Counted from the stretch's first letter, positions 45,701 to 55,368 are shown. The stretch is 64,000 nt of DNA from an uncultured SAR86 cluster bacterium (GCA_902632555.1 CACPCZ010000003.1:53532-117531); one strand, 5' to 3'. Program-made: numbers and translations. Notes: generated from the sequence alone by a model not told the origin.

Positions 45701-46707
45701 TGAAAATTTTTTATATCTATTTAATTAAAAGATCTTTCTTATTTTCATTATTTATACTGTTAGTTTTTGGAGTCTTGGATTCAGTTTTTAGACTTCTTTC
45801 AGAATTAGAAAACATTTCTGACTCATATGATTTTTTAAATATCATTAATTTTATTTTTGCTTCAATGCCTCATAATATTATTAGTTTCGTTGAGGGTGCA
45901 TGTTTATTGGGCGTAATGATCTCACTTGGTGTTTCACATAAAGAAGGAAACCTTAATGTTCTTCGATCAGCTGGTTCTTCGCCCTTTAAAATAGTTGTTT
46001 TAAGTTCGGCAGGGGCACTTTTATTAGTTATTCCTCTATTAGTGCTTGATGATATTTCGTTTAGGCATATTTATTTGGATTCGCAGATAGATAAAAATGT
46101 TCTTTTAGAAAAAAATGTTAATAAAGACGATATAAAATGGGTTAAATATAAAAATTCATTTTTGAGTTATAACAATATAATCAATAACAAGGTTTTCAAT
46201 CCACGACTCATTAAGATTGTTAAAAAAGATCAAATCGTCTCAATCAAATCATCTGTTGCTGAAATTAGAGACAACAATTTAATTTTTGACAACAATAAAT
46301 CAGAGTATTTTGAGCTACCAATTCACGCAAAGATCTCATATCAAAATATAGATCATGAGGGCATCTCAAAGATAGCCTTATATAGATCTTATTTCGCAAG
46401 TAGCAGCATTAAAGAGGACATCTTGTTTAAAGCTCATTTAGATAAAGTGTTTTTCAAAACTATATTTCTACCATTCTCCATATTTATTTTAATAACATAT
46501 TTTGGATCACTTATTTTTACTTCTTTACGAGACTCAAATTTAGGTATAAGAATTACAGTTGCAGTTTTTGGAGCATTTATTTATAAATTATTGCAAGATT
46601 TATCAATTGGAATTTTTATTTCTTATAATTTACCAGTACTTTTTGGTGTTGTTTTGCCTGCCATGATACTTGCTTTACTAAGCCTTAATGCTTACAGGAA
46701 GATTTAG
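45700..46707 (+). CDS. lptG: LPS export permease LptG
   Basis: The 335-residue partner of LptF has the same six-helix plus periplasmic beta-jellyroll architecture: IYLIKRSFLFSLFILLVFGVLDSVF at the N-terminus, FVEGACLLGVMISLG for the coupling region and three C-terminal helices. The gene begins at TAATG overlapping lptF and ends interlocked with the RDD gene by 4 nt. Length is slightly below E. coli LptG (360). Confidence 0.9.
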   Translation: MKIFYIYLIKRSFLFSLFILLVFGVLDSVFRLLSELENISDSYDFLNIINFIFASMPHNIISFVEGACLLGVMISLGVSHKEGNLNVLRSAGSSPFKIVVLSSAGALLLVIPLLVLDDISFRHIYLDSQIDKNVLLEKNVNKDDIKWVKYKNSFLSYNNIINNKVFNPRLIKIVKKDQIVSIKSSVAEIRDNNLIFDNNKSEYFELPIHAKISYQNIDHEGISKIALYRSYFASSSIKEDILFKAHLDKVFFKTIFLPFSIFILITYFGSLIFTSLRDSNLGIRITVAVFGAFIYKLLQDLSIGIFISYNLPVLFGVVLPAMILALLSLNAYRKI

Positions 46708-47114
46708 ATTTTTTTATAGCTTGTTCCAGACATATAATCACTCAGTGAGAGATTGCCTTTTGAAAAATACATATAAATAAGAGGAACTCCAAAAAGAAAA
46801 AAAGTTAAAGTATTAAAAAAGTACCTTATTGAAATTTGAGATATTGAAATTTTTTGGTTATTTAAACTATAAATCTCAAATTTCCAAACAGCCATACCAA
46901 GTGTTTTACCTCCGTGTGTCCAAAAGTAACCATAGAATATCCACGTACTAATAAAGACAATAATTGGACCGATCCATTTAATTTCAATGACGCCACCATT
47001 TATCCAGACTGCTAGAGAACCAACTGCAAACCAAACTCCCAACAATAAAAACAAATCGTATATGGCTGCAGCTATTCGCTTTAGAGGAAAAACAATATAT
47101 GATTTATTGGACAT
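46704..47114 (-). CDS. RDD family membrane protein
   Basis: With the start at the ATG at 47114 (MSNKSYIVFPLKRIAAAIYDLFLLLGVWF), the protein has 136 residues and about three membrane helices. The Arg-Ile-Ala-Ala-Ala-Ile-Tyr-Asp opening is the RDD-family pattern (usually R-R...D), and HGGKTLGMAVWKFEI is the conserved middle motif. RDD proteins are of mostly unknown function, with some suggested sodium transport roles. The track's longer start crosses into the neighbouring gene's start region. A -10 box (TACTAT) lies six bases before this ATG. Confidence 0.78.
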   Translation of the reverse strand: MSNKSYIVFPLKRIAAAIYDLFLLLGVWFAVGSLAVWINGGVIEIKWIGPIIVFISTWIFYGYFWTHGGKTLGMAVWKFEIYSLNNQKISISQISIRYFFNTLTFFLFGVPLIYMYFSKGNLSLSDYMSGTSYKKI

Positions 47115-47116
47115 TT

Positions 47117-47126
47117 TGGTATAGTA
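47117..47126. promoter_or_regulatory. Shared bidirectional -10 region between the RDD gene and the POT transporter
   Basis: On the plus strand TGGTATAGT (extended -10, TATAGT at 47120-47125) serves the transporter; on the minus strand the same bases read TACTAT (47126-47121), six bases before the RDD ATG. Near-symmetrical -10 elements that fire in both directions have been reported as common in bacteria; this gap of 39 bp leaves no room for two separate promoters. Confidence 0.45.
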
Positions 47127-47153
47127 CAAGATTATTAAAAAAAATAAATTACT

Positions 47154-48647
47154 ATGAATACAGATAAAGGTTTCTTTGGTCATCCTATTGGTCTCCGTAC
47201 ATTATTTCTTACCGAGATGTGGGAAAGGATGTCTTACTATGGAATGAGGGCTCTGCTCGTTCTATATATGACTGGTTCAATTACAGGTTTTAACCCTGGT
47301 ATGGGAATGTCAGCAATTGATGCTAATGCTATTTATGGAATATATGTAGGTTTTGTATATTTTATGGTGGTTCCTGGTGGTTGGATTGCAGATAATATTC
47401 TTGGTCATCAGAAAGCTGTTCTTATTGGAGCGGTAATTATCGCACTTGGCCATTTCACCTTAGCTATTCCATTTGAACAAACCTTCTTTTTAGGATTAAT
47501 TTTAGTAGTTTTAGGTACAGGACTTCTTAAGGGAAATATATCAACCATTGTTGGAAAATTATATTCTGATAATGATCCAAGAAGAGATTCAGGCTACACA
47601 ATCTTTTATATGTCAATAAACATCGGATCAACACTTGGTTTTTTAATATGTGCCTGGCTAGGTGAAAAAATTGGATGGCACTACGGTTTTGGTGCTGCAG
47701 GAATTGGTATGGCATTTGGAGTATATCAATTTATAAATTATAAGCATTTGCTTGGTGATGCTGGAGAAAAACCAAATGATATGGAAGACTCCAAAAGAAA
47801 CAAATTAATTCAATGGACAAAAAATAGTCTTGTTTTGATGTTTATTGTGATTGTCCTTGGATTATTTGGAATTGTTTCTATTGACCCAAGAACTTTTGCC
47901 GAAAATTTTGCTTATTTCTTGACTATTGTCGCAGGAGCATACTTTTTATATTTATATTTTATGGCTGGATTAAATAGTAATGAGAAAAAGAATTTATTGC
48001 TGCTATTTGTTCTTTTTGTGGGAGCAGCTGCCTTCTGGTCTGGATTTGATCAATCTGCTAGTTCTCTTAGTATTTTTGCAAGAGATTTTACTGATTTGTC
48101 AGTGGGCGGATACATTATTCCAATTGGATGGCTTCAATTTGCCAATCCAATTTTTGTAGTTACTTTTGCTCCAATATTTGCAGGAATTTGGGCCAATCTA
48201 GCTAGAAGAAATATGGATCCATCACTGCCAATTAAGTTTGCAATTGGTTTGTTTTTTATGGCGATCAGCTTCATGGTAATGGTTTTTGCAGTTGGTCTTG
48301 CTATGGAATCTGCTCCAGTGGGGATGCAATGGCTACTAATAACATACCTTCTTCAGACATGGGGTGAGCTTGCTTTATCTCCAATTGGTTTATCTGCATT
48401 TTCAAAATATTCACCAAAAAGGTACATGGGTCAAATGTTTGGGTTATGGTTCTTAGCATCTGCAATAGGTGGTGTTTTAGCAGGGTTGCTTGGAGGTGAT
48501 GCAACTGCTGATGGACTAGACTCCGTTCAACCTATATTTACTTTTATGATTCAGTATTATCTCGTTATAGGTATTATTTTAGTTGGTCTTTCATTTTTAT
48601 TTAAAAATAAGGAAAAAAATAATCTTGAACAGGCAAATTTGAATTAA
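47154..48647 (+). CDS. Proton-dependent oligopeptide transporter (POT/PTR2 family)
   Basis: This 497-residue inner-membrane protein has about 14 transmembrane helices. GHPIGLRTLFLTEMWERMSYYGMRALLVLYM contains the ExxER-type proton-coupling motif (EMWER), and GTGLLKGNISTIVGKLY plus FYMSINIGSTLGF is the PTR2 signature. It would import di-/tripeptides with protons, as E. coli DtpA (500). The last residues are charged and cytoplasmic. It is the only clear peptide importer in the window. Confidence 0.93.
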   Translation: MNTDKGFFGHPIGLRTLFLTEMWERMSYYGMRALLVLYMTGSITGFNPGMGMSAIDANAIYGIYVGFVYFMVVPGGWIADNILGHQKAVLIGAVIIALGHFTLAIPFEQTFFLGLILVVLGTGLLKGNISTIVGKLYSDNDPRRDSGYTIFYMSINIGSTLGFLICAWLGEKIGWHYGFGAAGIGMAFGVYQFINYKHLLGDAGEKPNDMEDSKRNKLIQWTKNSLVLMFIVIVLGLFGIVSIDPRTFAENFAYFLTIVAGAYFLYLYFMAGLNSNEKKNLLLLFVLFVGAAAFWSGFDQSASSLSIFARDFTDLSVGGYIIPIGWLQFANPIFVVTFAPIFAGIWANLARRNMDPSLPIKFAIGLFFMAISFMVMVFAVGLAMESAPVGMQWLLITYLLQTWGELALSPIGLSAFSKYSPKRYMGQMFGLWFLASAIGGVLAGLLGGDATADGLDSVQPIFTFMIQYYLVIGIILVGLSFLFKNKEKNNLEQANLN

Positions 48648-48651
48648 AAAT

Positions 48652-48777
48652 TTGAAAAATAAAAAAAAGAAAGATCCTGTTAAAAAAAATATGGATAAAT
48701 TTCATAAACCCAAAACTCATAAAGATAAAACAAAGTATGATAGAAAGAAAAAGATTAAAGGCTTTGATTCAGATTGA
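48652..48777 (+). CDS. Candidate 41-residue lysine-rich small protein
   Basis: A TTG at 48652, five bases after the transporter stop, opens a 41-codon frame too short for the ORF track. The product is strongly basic, almost half lysine, with K-x-PVKKNMDKFHKPKTHKDKTKY in the middle and a GFDSD end. It fills nearly all of the otherwise empty space between the transporter and dapE and overlaps the dapE end by 23 nt. No hydrophobic core is present, so it may be a nucleic-acid- or ribosome-associated peptide; I do not recognise a named family. A chance frame in A-rich DNA is the main alternative. Confidence 0.45.
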   Translation: MKNKKKKDPVKKNMDKFHKPKTHKDKTKYDRKKKIKGFDSD

Positions 48778-49882
48778 TTAAGACTTTTTTATAAATATCT
48801 TTAAGTATCCAAAGTTCGCTGATTTTAATATGTTCATCAATTTGGTGTATTGATTTATTTACTGGGCCTAGTTCAATAATTTCAGAATTCATTTTTGCCA
48901 CAAAACGACCATCTGATGTCCCGCCTTTTGCATTTAATTCAGGGATATAACCAGTTACATCTTTAACTGCGTTAGAAACTATTTCTTTAAAAAAATTACT
49001 TTCAGTATAGTAGGGTGTCCCATTTAAATCCCAATCTAAATCGTAATTGAGGTTTAAGTCGCCAAGAATTGATTCAAAATCAGACTTTAAACTTGTTTCA
49101 GATGATTCTGGTGAAAATCTGAAATTAAATGTTAGCTTTAACTCTCCAGGAACAACATTATGAGCTCCGGTACCAGAGTTAATATTAGATATTTGAAAAC
49201 TGGTTGGATCGAAAGCATCATTGCCTTTATCCCATTCTTTTTGGCTTAGTTTAGAAATTAAATCTCCTGATAAAAGAATCGGGTTAATAACCTTTTCAGG
49301 ATATGCAACATGACCCTGTTTTCCATGAATTGTTAAATAACCTCCAAGAGAACCTCTTCTTCCAATCCTTGCGCAGTCAGCTACTTTTTTATCAGAGGTT
49401 GGTTCGCCTACAAGACAAAAATCTATAATTTCTTTTTCTTGTATCATTTGTTCAATTATTTTGTCTATAAAACCATCTTTTGAAGTTCCTTCCTCATTTG
49501 AGGTAAGCAAAATAGCTATTTTGAAATTAATTTCACCAGTTGCTTTAATAAACTCTTTTGTTGACTCAATAAAAGCTGCAACAGATGCTTTCATATCAGC
49601 TACTCCTCTACCATATAAAATATCATCTTCAATTGTTGCTGAAAAAGGAGGGTACTTCCATTTTTCTTCAGGCCCGCTTGGAACAACATCTGTATGACCT
49701 AAGAAACAAAATAATTTTTCTCCATCACCATAAGTTGCATAAAGGTTCTCTATATTAAGATAATTAATTCTCTGACAATTAAAATTTATTTTTTTTAACT
49801 CAGTCTCTATCAAATCAAAACAACCCATGTCTTTTGGAGATATAGACTTAATTCTTATTAAATTTTGAAGAAGCTCAATCAT
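48755..49882 (-). CDS. dapE: Succinyl-diaminopimelate desuccinylase
   Basis: This 375-residue M20 metallopeptidase-fold enzyme releases succinate to give LL-diaminopimelate. FLGHTDVVPSGPEEKW holds the first zinc-ligand His and Asp; GRGVADMKASVAAF, LLTSNEEGTSKDGF (catalytic Glu pair) and the C-terminal AKGGTSDGRFVAK and GPVNKSIHQIDEHI complete the site. Length matches E. coli (375). It overlaps dapD by 8 nt. Confidence 0.95.
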   Translation of the reverse strand: MIELLQNLIRIKSISPKDMGCFDLIETELKKINFNCQRINYLNIENLYATYGDGEKLFCFLGHTDVVPSGPEEKWKYPPFSATIEDDILYGRGVADMKASVAAFIESTKEFIKATGEINFKIAILLTSNEEGTSKDGFIDKIIEQMIQEKEIIDFCLVGEPTSDKKVADCARIGRRGSLGGYLTIHGKQGHVAYPEKVINPILLSGDLISKLSQKEWDKGNDAFDPTSFQISNINSGTGAHNVVPGELKLTFNFRFSPESSETSLKSDFESILGDLNLNYDLDWDLNGTPYYTESNFFKEIVSNAVKDVTGYIPELNAKGGTSDGRFVAKMNSEIIELGPVNKSIHQIDEHIKISELWILKDIYKKVLINLNQSL

Positions 49883-50789
49883 TATTATGAAGCTCTTTGT
49901 TTAGCAAAGACTTTTTCGAGTTTCTTTTAGCAAGAACTTTACCGGACAAAGAATCTCTTAAAAATAACAAGTTTGACTTTCCAGAAATATCCCCGGCCTT
50001 AACAATTTCAAATTTTTTATTATTTTGATCCATTAAATGAATCTTAGTACCGGCAGTTAAATAAAGTCCTGCTTCAACAGTACAATTATCTCCAAGAGAT
50101 ATACCAATACCCGCATTTGCACCTAGTAGGCAATTTTCACCTATAGAAATTTTAGTATCGTTACCACCTGAAAGTGTTCCCATAGTACTTGAGCCACCTC
50201 CAATATCAGAGTTATTTCCAACAACTACTCCTGAAGAAATTCTTCCCTCTATCATTGCTTTTCCTAATGTTCCAGCATTAAAGTTTACAAATCCTTCATG
50301 CATTACAGTAGTACCTTCGCTTAGATATGCTCCTAGCCTTACTCTAGTTGCATCTGCAATTCGAACATTTTTAGGAATAACGTAATCTGTCATGCAAGGA
50401 AATTTGTCAAGAGACCTTATATGAAGATTATTTTTTGTAATTTTAGAATTATGTAAAATTTCATCTATTTCATCAGCAGCAATTGGACCATTATTTGTCC
50501 ATGCTATATTTGGAAGTGCATCAAATAGACCATTTAGGTTTATAGAATTAGGCACAACAAACTTGTTGGACAAAAGTTGTAATTTTAAATAAGCACTAAT
50601 AGGATCACTAACGCCATCATTTAATTCAGATTTTATCCATTCAACCTCTACAACCTCCTGAAGGTGATTTGTTATTTCAGGAACTTTAAAGTTGATAGAC
50701 ATCATTTCGGTTTCAATTATCGGAAAATATACATCTAATATTTTCCCAGATAATGATTTATTTGCTATTCCTCTTGCTTTAAGTTTCAT
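49875..50789 (-). CDS. dapD: Tetrahydrodipicolinate N-succinyltransferase
   Basis: This 304-residue trimeric beta-helix enzyme succinylates tetrahydrodipicolinate ahead of DapE. The central hexapeptide-repeat region has VRIADATRVRLGAYLSEGTTVMHEGFVNFNAGTLG and IGGGSSTMGTLSGG. The longer N-terminal domain and this motif set match the Pseudomonas/actinobacterial form of DapD rather than the 274-residue E. coli one. It starts 29 bp after glnD on the same strand, and dapE overlaps its end. Confidence 0.92.
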   Translation of the reverse strand: MKLKARGIANKSLSGKILDVYFPIIETEMMSINFKVPEITNHLQEVVEVEWIKSELNDGVSDPISAYLKLQLLSNKFVVPNSINLNGLFDALPNIAWTNNGPIAADEIDEILHNSKITKNNLHIRSLDKFPCMTDYVIPKNVRIADATRVRLGAYLSEGTTVMHEGFVNFNAGTLGKAMIEGRISSGVVVGNNSDIGGGSSTMGTLSGGNDTKISIGENCLLGANAGIGISLGDNCTVEAGLYLTAGTKIHLMDQNNKKFEIVKAGDISGKSNLLFLRDSLSGKVLAKRNSKKSLLNKELHNND

Positions 50790-50818
50790 AAATAAATTAT
50801 AAATTCAATTTTTGATTA

Positions 50819-53326
50819 TCATACAACCAATTTGAGTTCCTTTATAAGCTTCTGAATTTTAGTATTTGATATGATCTTATTTTGCATGGTTACTATTTCA
50901 AAAGTATCCTCAACTCTTTCTCCGAGTGTGTTTATTCTTGCGCAAAATATTGAAATTTCATTTTCATAAAATACCTTTGCTATTTTTGCCAAGAGCCCAA
51001 CACTATCCGAAGTTTCTATAGTAATCATGTTTCTTTGCTTCTGATGATTAATTAAATGAGATATCTCAACAATCTTTTTAAAACTTTGGTTTTTTTGATT
51101 TTTTGCCTCAGGTAATTCTGAAATATTCTTAAAATTCTTAAAGTTCTTTTTAATTCTTTCAGAAAGTTCAATTAATTCAGATTTATTCAATTGCCTATCA
51201 TGATGACTATATTTTGTAATAAATGTATTTGCTGCGACTAAGTTATCATTTGATGAAAAAATATTTGCGTCTATTACATTTAAACCTGAATGCTCTAGAA
51301 CCTTAGTAAGTTTATGAAAAAGTCCATCTGAATTATTAACTTTTATAAATATTTCAATAAGTTCATCAAATTTTCTTCTACAACCTATGATAAGTTCATC
51401 TTCTTTGCTTTTGGTCAGCAATTCTATCTGCCAAGTCAATATCTCAGTACTATTCTTAGTAAAATAATACTCATCGAATGAATTCAAATGCTTTTTTAAA
51501 GTTGCATTTTTATTTTTATATTTATTAGATAGATGTAAAATTTTGTTTTTTCTTTCACTGGCAATTTCAGAAAACGCCTTTTCGGGCTCTTTATTTAACT
51601 TAGATCTTGTAAGAATGTATAAATCTCTTAAAAGCTGATGTTTCCAGCCGTTCCACAATTTGGGATTAGTTGACTTTATGTCATTTATTGTCAATAGATA
51701 AAGGTAGTCTAGTCTCTCATTAATTTTCACTTCATTTGCAAAATCTTCAATGGTTTTCGCATCTGATATATCTTTTTTTTGTGATACCGAGGACATGATT
51801 AAATGTTTTTTTACAAGCCATGAAATTAGGCTGGCATCTGTGTCAGACATACCCAATCTTTTAGCAAATTTATAGCTTGTTTTTGCACCAATTTTAGAAT
51901 GATCACCTTTTTTTCCTTTACCAAGATCATGAAATAGGCCAGCAATATAAAGAATTTCAATTTTAGGTAACTTATTGATTAATTCATTTTCAAGCTTATA
52001 TTCTTTCTGCACAAGAATTTTCATTTCCCTCATACTTTTAACAACTTTAAAAGTATGCTCATCAACTGTATAAACATGAAAAAGATCAAATTGCATTTGA
52101 CCAATGACATCTTCAAATTCCGGTATATATTTTTGGAGAATTCCTGTCTTTTTTAGGATATTAAGTATTGAGGAAAGATTATGTTTAGAGCGTAAAATCT
52201 CTAGAAATTGATTTGCATATTTTTTATTTTTTCTAAAATTATCATCTATAAGATTTATATTCTTTTTAAGGAATGCCATTGTTTTTGTATCTAAACCATT
52301 TATTGATTTATTTGACCCCATCTCAAGAAACAATTTGAAGATAAGCGATTTACTGAGTTTATGTCTTTTATCAAGGCCTATCTTATTTTTTAAAAAATAA
52401 ATATCTTTGTTTTGTGGTTTTATTTTTAAATTTTCTTCTTCAAAAGTTTCAAATACTAAATTATTAAAATAAGACAAAGATGATGCCATTTCATAAAAAC
52501 TTTTCATCATTTCCTCAACAGCTTTATTTGAATTATTTAATTTAAGTTTTGCTAATTTTGATATGTCTAGTTGTGATTCAAAGTTTAATCTATTTCCCTT
52601 ATTAATAATGTTTAAAGCGAATCTCAGAGTTTTGATGAAGTCATAACTTTTTGAAGCTAATTTAAATTCATCTCTAAATATTGGAGAGTCTTTGATGGAT
52701 TTTATATCTGATAAATTGTAGCAATGTTGAAGTATCCACAAAGCAGTTTGAAAGTCTCTAAGTGTGCCTGGTGATTCTTTTAAATTTGGCTCTAGATTGA
52801 ATGATGTTGAATGATATTCCCTATGTCTAATAATCTGTTCATTCTTTTTAGCTTTGTAAAATTTTTCTTTTGACCAAAGTGACGAAAGAGTTTTTGAAAT
52901 TTCGTCATCAATTTTCCTCTCAGATACGAGGGGTCTTCTAGTTAAGTATGATGTATATTCCTTTAAATCTGCCTTTGCAATTTTTCTTAAATCTTTAATT
53001 GACCTAACTGAATGGCCAACATCGAAGCCCATATCCCATAGGCCGCTAATGAATATTTCTAGGTTCTCAAAATTTTGTACTCTTGATTTTTCTACAATAG
53101 AAATATCAATATCTGATGAAGGAAATATTTCTTTTCTGCCAAAACCACCATTTGCATATATACAGAAATTACTTTCAAGGCCAAGATCTAAAAATGACTT
53201 CTTAATATCTTTTTCAATAGCCTCTGAATTTTTTTTTAAATAAAAATTAATTTTTTCGGGATTTTGATAAATTTCGGCGAAGTTCTTTACAAAGTTTTGT
53301 TTTATCCTCTCAGAACTTTCTAACAT
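50819..53326 (-). CDS. glnD: Bifunctional uridylyltransferase/uridylyl-removing enzyme GlnD
   Basis: The start is set at ATG 53326 (MLESSERIKQNF), which shares a base with the map stop, giving 835 residues; the track's extension runs into map. GlnD uridylylates and deuridylylates PII proteins according to glutamine level. The nucleotidyltransferase site is YANGGFGRKEIFPSSDIDISIV (about 70-90), the HD domain has AGLFHDLGKGKKGDHSKIG, and two ACT domains lie at the C-terminus. It is about 55 residues shorter than E. coli GlnD (890). It belongs to the map-glnD-dapD-dapE run. Confidence 0.95.
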   Translation of the reverse strand: MLESSERIKQNFVKNFAEIYQNPEKINFYLKKNSEAIEKDIKKSFLDLGLESNFCIYANGGFGRKEIFPSSDIDISIVEKSRVQNFENLEIFISGLWDMGFDVGHSVRSIKDLRKIAKADLKEYTSYLTRRPLVSERKIDDEISKTLSSLWSKEKFYKAKKNEQIIRHREYHSTSFNLEPNLKESPGTLRDFQTALWILQHCYNLSDIKSIKDSPIFRDEFKLASKSYDFIKTLRFALNIINKGNRLNFESQLDISKLAKLKLNNSNKAVEEMMKSFYEMASSLSYFNNLVFETFEEENLKIKPQNKDIYFLKNKIGLDKRHKLSKSLIFKLFLEMGSNKSINGLDTKTMAFLKKNINLIDDNFRKNKKYANQFLEILRSKHNLSSILNILKKTGILQKYIPEFEDVIGQMQFDLFHVYTVDEHTFKVVKSMREMKILVQKEYKLENELINKLPKIEILYIAGLFHDLGKGKKGDHSKIGAKTSYKFAKRLGMSDTDASLISWLVKKHLIMSSVSQKKDISDAKTIEDFANEVKINERLDYLYLLTINDIKSTNPKLWNGWKHQLLRDLYILTRSKLNKEPEKAFSEIASERKNKILHLSNKYKNKNATLKKHLNSFDEYYFTKNSTEILTWQIELLTKSKEDELIIGCRRKFDELIEIFIKVNNSDGLFHKLTKVLEHSGLNVIDANIFSSNDNLVAANTFITKYSHHDRQLNKSELIELSERIKKNFKNFKNISELPEAKNQKNQSFKKIVEISHLINHQKQRNMITIETSDSVGLLAKIAKVFYENEISIFCARINTLGERVEDTFEIVTMQNKIISNTKIQKLIKELKLVV

Positions 53327-54093
53327 TAAATTTCTTCTTTTCTCCTTGTAAGAATTTCCGCACCATTTTTTTGAACAGCAATTGTGTGCTCCCATTGTGC
53401 AGAGTTTCTTCCATCTTGTGTTTCAACAGTCCATCCATCTTTCAAAGTTTTACAATATTTTGTTCCCTGATTAATCATGGGCTCGATCGTGAAGCACATT
53501 CCTTCTTGAATCTTTATACCTTGGCCTTCTTTTCCATAGTGCAGAATTTGTGGCTCCTCATGATAAACACTTCCAATTCCATGACCACAATATTCTTCAA
53601 CAACGCTGTAGTAATTTTTTTCAGCGTGTTGCTGTATAGCGTGACCAATATCTCCAAGATATGCCCCAGGTTTTACAGCTTCAATTCCTTTATAAAGACA
53701 TTCCTGAGTAACTTTTACCAATCTTTCATTATGAGGCGCACATTTTCCAACTAGAAACATCTTTGAAGTATCACCATGCCAACCATCTTTAATTACTGTT
53801 ACATCAATGTTTAAGATATCACCTGCTTTGAGGATTTTATTTTTATCAGGAATTCCATGGCATATAACTTGATTAATACTGGAACAAATTGTTTTTTCGT
53901 AACCCTTATAACCAACATTAGCAGGTATTGCATTTTGAACATTTACTATATGATTAAAACAAATTTCGTCTAATTCTCCAGTGGAAACTCCAGGAACAAC
54001 ATAAGGCACAATCATTTCTAAAACTTCTGCTGCCAGACCACCAGCAACTCTCATTTTTTCTATATCTGCGTTATTTTTTAAAGATATTTTCAT
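53326..54093 (-). CDS. map: Methionine aminopeptidase, type I
   Basis: This 255-residue enzyme removes the initiator Met. Metal ligands are visible in LNIDVTVIKDGWHGDTSKMF (two Asp), EEYCGHGIGSVYHEEP (His), FTIEPMIN (Glu) and QWEHTIAV region. Length is close to E. coli (264). In E. coli and Pseudomonas map is divergent from rpsB; here it is divergent from carA instead. It leads the map-glnD-dapD-dapE operon. Confidence 0.96.
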   Translation of the reverse strand: MKISLKNNADIEKMRVAGGLAAEVLEMIVPYVVPGVSTGELDEICFNHIVNVQNAIPANVGYKGYEKTICSSINQVICHGIPDKNKILKAGDILNIDVTVIKDGWHGDTSKMFLVGKCAPHNERLVKVTQECLYKGIEAVKPGAYLGDIGHAIQQHAEKNYYSVVEEYCGHGIGSVYHEEPQILHYGKEGQGIKIQEGMCFTIEPMINQGTKYCKTLKDGWTVETQDGRNSAQWEHTIAVQKNGAEILTRRKEEI

Positions 54094-54209
54094 TTTTTTT
54101 CAATTACATCTAGACATAACATGACTTAATCTATAAAGTACAATTTTAATGTCAGCATGTTATTTTAGCTCATTAAATACTAAAAATTCTTTTTATAGTT
54201 TACTCAAAA

Positions 54210-54237
54210 TTTACTTTCGATTTTCTTCTTTTATGGT
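54210..54237 (+). promoter_or_regulatory. Possible carA promoter
   Basis: TTTACT (54210-54215) and TATGGT (54232-54237) are 16 bp apart, and the -10 lies nine bases before the carA GTG. Neither box is strong. The 153-bp map-carA gap contains no other structure I can name and no recognisable pyrimidine- or arginine-responsive operator. Confidence 0.3.
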
Positions 54238-54246
54238 GACTCTATA

Positions 54247-55368
54247 GTGTCTTTTCCATCTATATTAGCATTCGAGGACGGTAGTGTATTCCATGGCATT
54301 GGTTATGGTAAAGAAAAATATGATGTTGGTGAAATTGTTTTCAATACATCAATGTCAGGTTATCAAGAGATAATTACAGATCCATCATATAAAAAACAAA
54401 TCATTACATTTACTCATCCTCATATTGGAAATACAGGAACCAATCCTGAAGACAATGAGTCTAATATGGTTCATGCATCAGGCGTTGTTGTTAAGAACTT
54501 TTGTGAGAAACCAAGCAACTGGAGATCCACTAAGACTTTAGAAGAATTTCTGCTTGAAAATGATGTTATGGCTATTTCAAATGTTGACACAAGACAAATT
54601 ACATCAATTTTAAGGGAAAAGGGTGCTCAAAATTGTTGCATTGGATCACTCTCTAAAATTACAGTAGAGGATGCTTTAAACAAAGCTAAGGAATTTTCTG
54701 GACTTGAAGGTTTAGACTTAGCAAAAGTTGTCTCAACTGAAGAAAATTTCATTTGGGATGAGGGCGTTTGGCCAAATCATCCTCAATCAAAAATTGACTA
54801 TCCTGTAGTAGCATTGGATTTTGGAATTAAAAAAAATATTCTAAGACTATTGTCAGACAGTGTTGGAAAAGTTCATGTTGTAAATGCAAAAACATCATAT
54901 GATGAAATTATTCGGCTTAATCCAAAAGGCCTTTTCTTATCAAATGGCCCTGGAGATCCGGAGCCATGCGATTATGCAATAGAAAATATAAAAAAATTCC
55001 TTGAAAATAAAATACCAATTTTTGGAATTTGTTTAGGACATCAATTACTAGCCTTAGCTGCAGGAGCAAAAACTTTTAAGATGAAGTTTGGTCATCATGG
55101 AGCAAATCATCCCGTTCAAGATACTCAAACAAGCGAAGTATTTATAACTAGCCAAAATCATGGATTTGCAGTTGATATGGATACACTTCCAAAAAATGTA
55201 AAAATTACACATAAATCACTTTTTGATAAATCACTTCAAGGAATTGAGCTAACAGACAGACCAGCTTTCAGTTTTCAAGGCCACCCTGAAGCAAGTCCCG
55301 GCCCTAGAGAAATTCAAATTTTGTTCAAAAAATTTCAAGCGATGATAGAAGATTATGCCAAGACGTAA
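54247..55368 (+). CDS. carA: Carbamoyl phosphate synthase small subunit
   Basis: The 373-residue glutaminase subunit supplies ammonia to CarB for arginine and pyrimidine synthesis. The N-terminal domain starts [18 protein letters not shown], and the class I GATase has [15 protein letters not shown] with the catalytic Cys and [12 protein letters not shown] with the His/Glu. Length matches E. coli (382). GTG start. It overlaps carB by 14 nt. Confidence 0.97.
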   Translation: MSFPSILAFEDGSVFHGIGYGKEKYDVGEIVFNTSMSGYQEIITDPSYKKQIITFTHPHIGNTGTNPEDNESNMVHASGVVVKNFCEKPSNWRSTKTLEEFLLENDVMAISNVDTRQITSILREKGAQNCCIGSLSKITVEDALNKAKEFSGLEGLDLAKVVSTEENFIWDEGVWPNHPQSKIDYPVVALDFGIKKNILRLLSDSVGKVHVVNAKTSYDEIIRLNPKGLFLSNGPGDPEPCDYAIENIKKFLENKIPIFGICLGHQLLALAAGAKTFKMKFGHHGANHPVQDTQTSEVFITSQNHGFAVDMDTLPKNVKITHKSLFDKSLQGIELTDRPAFSFQGHPEASPGPREIQILFKKFQAMIEDYAKT

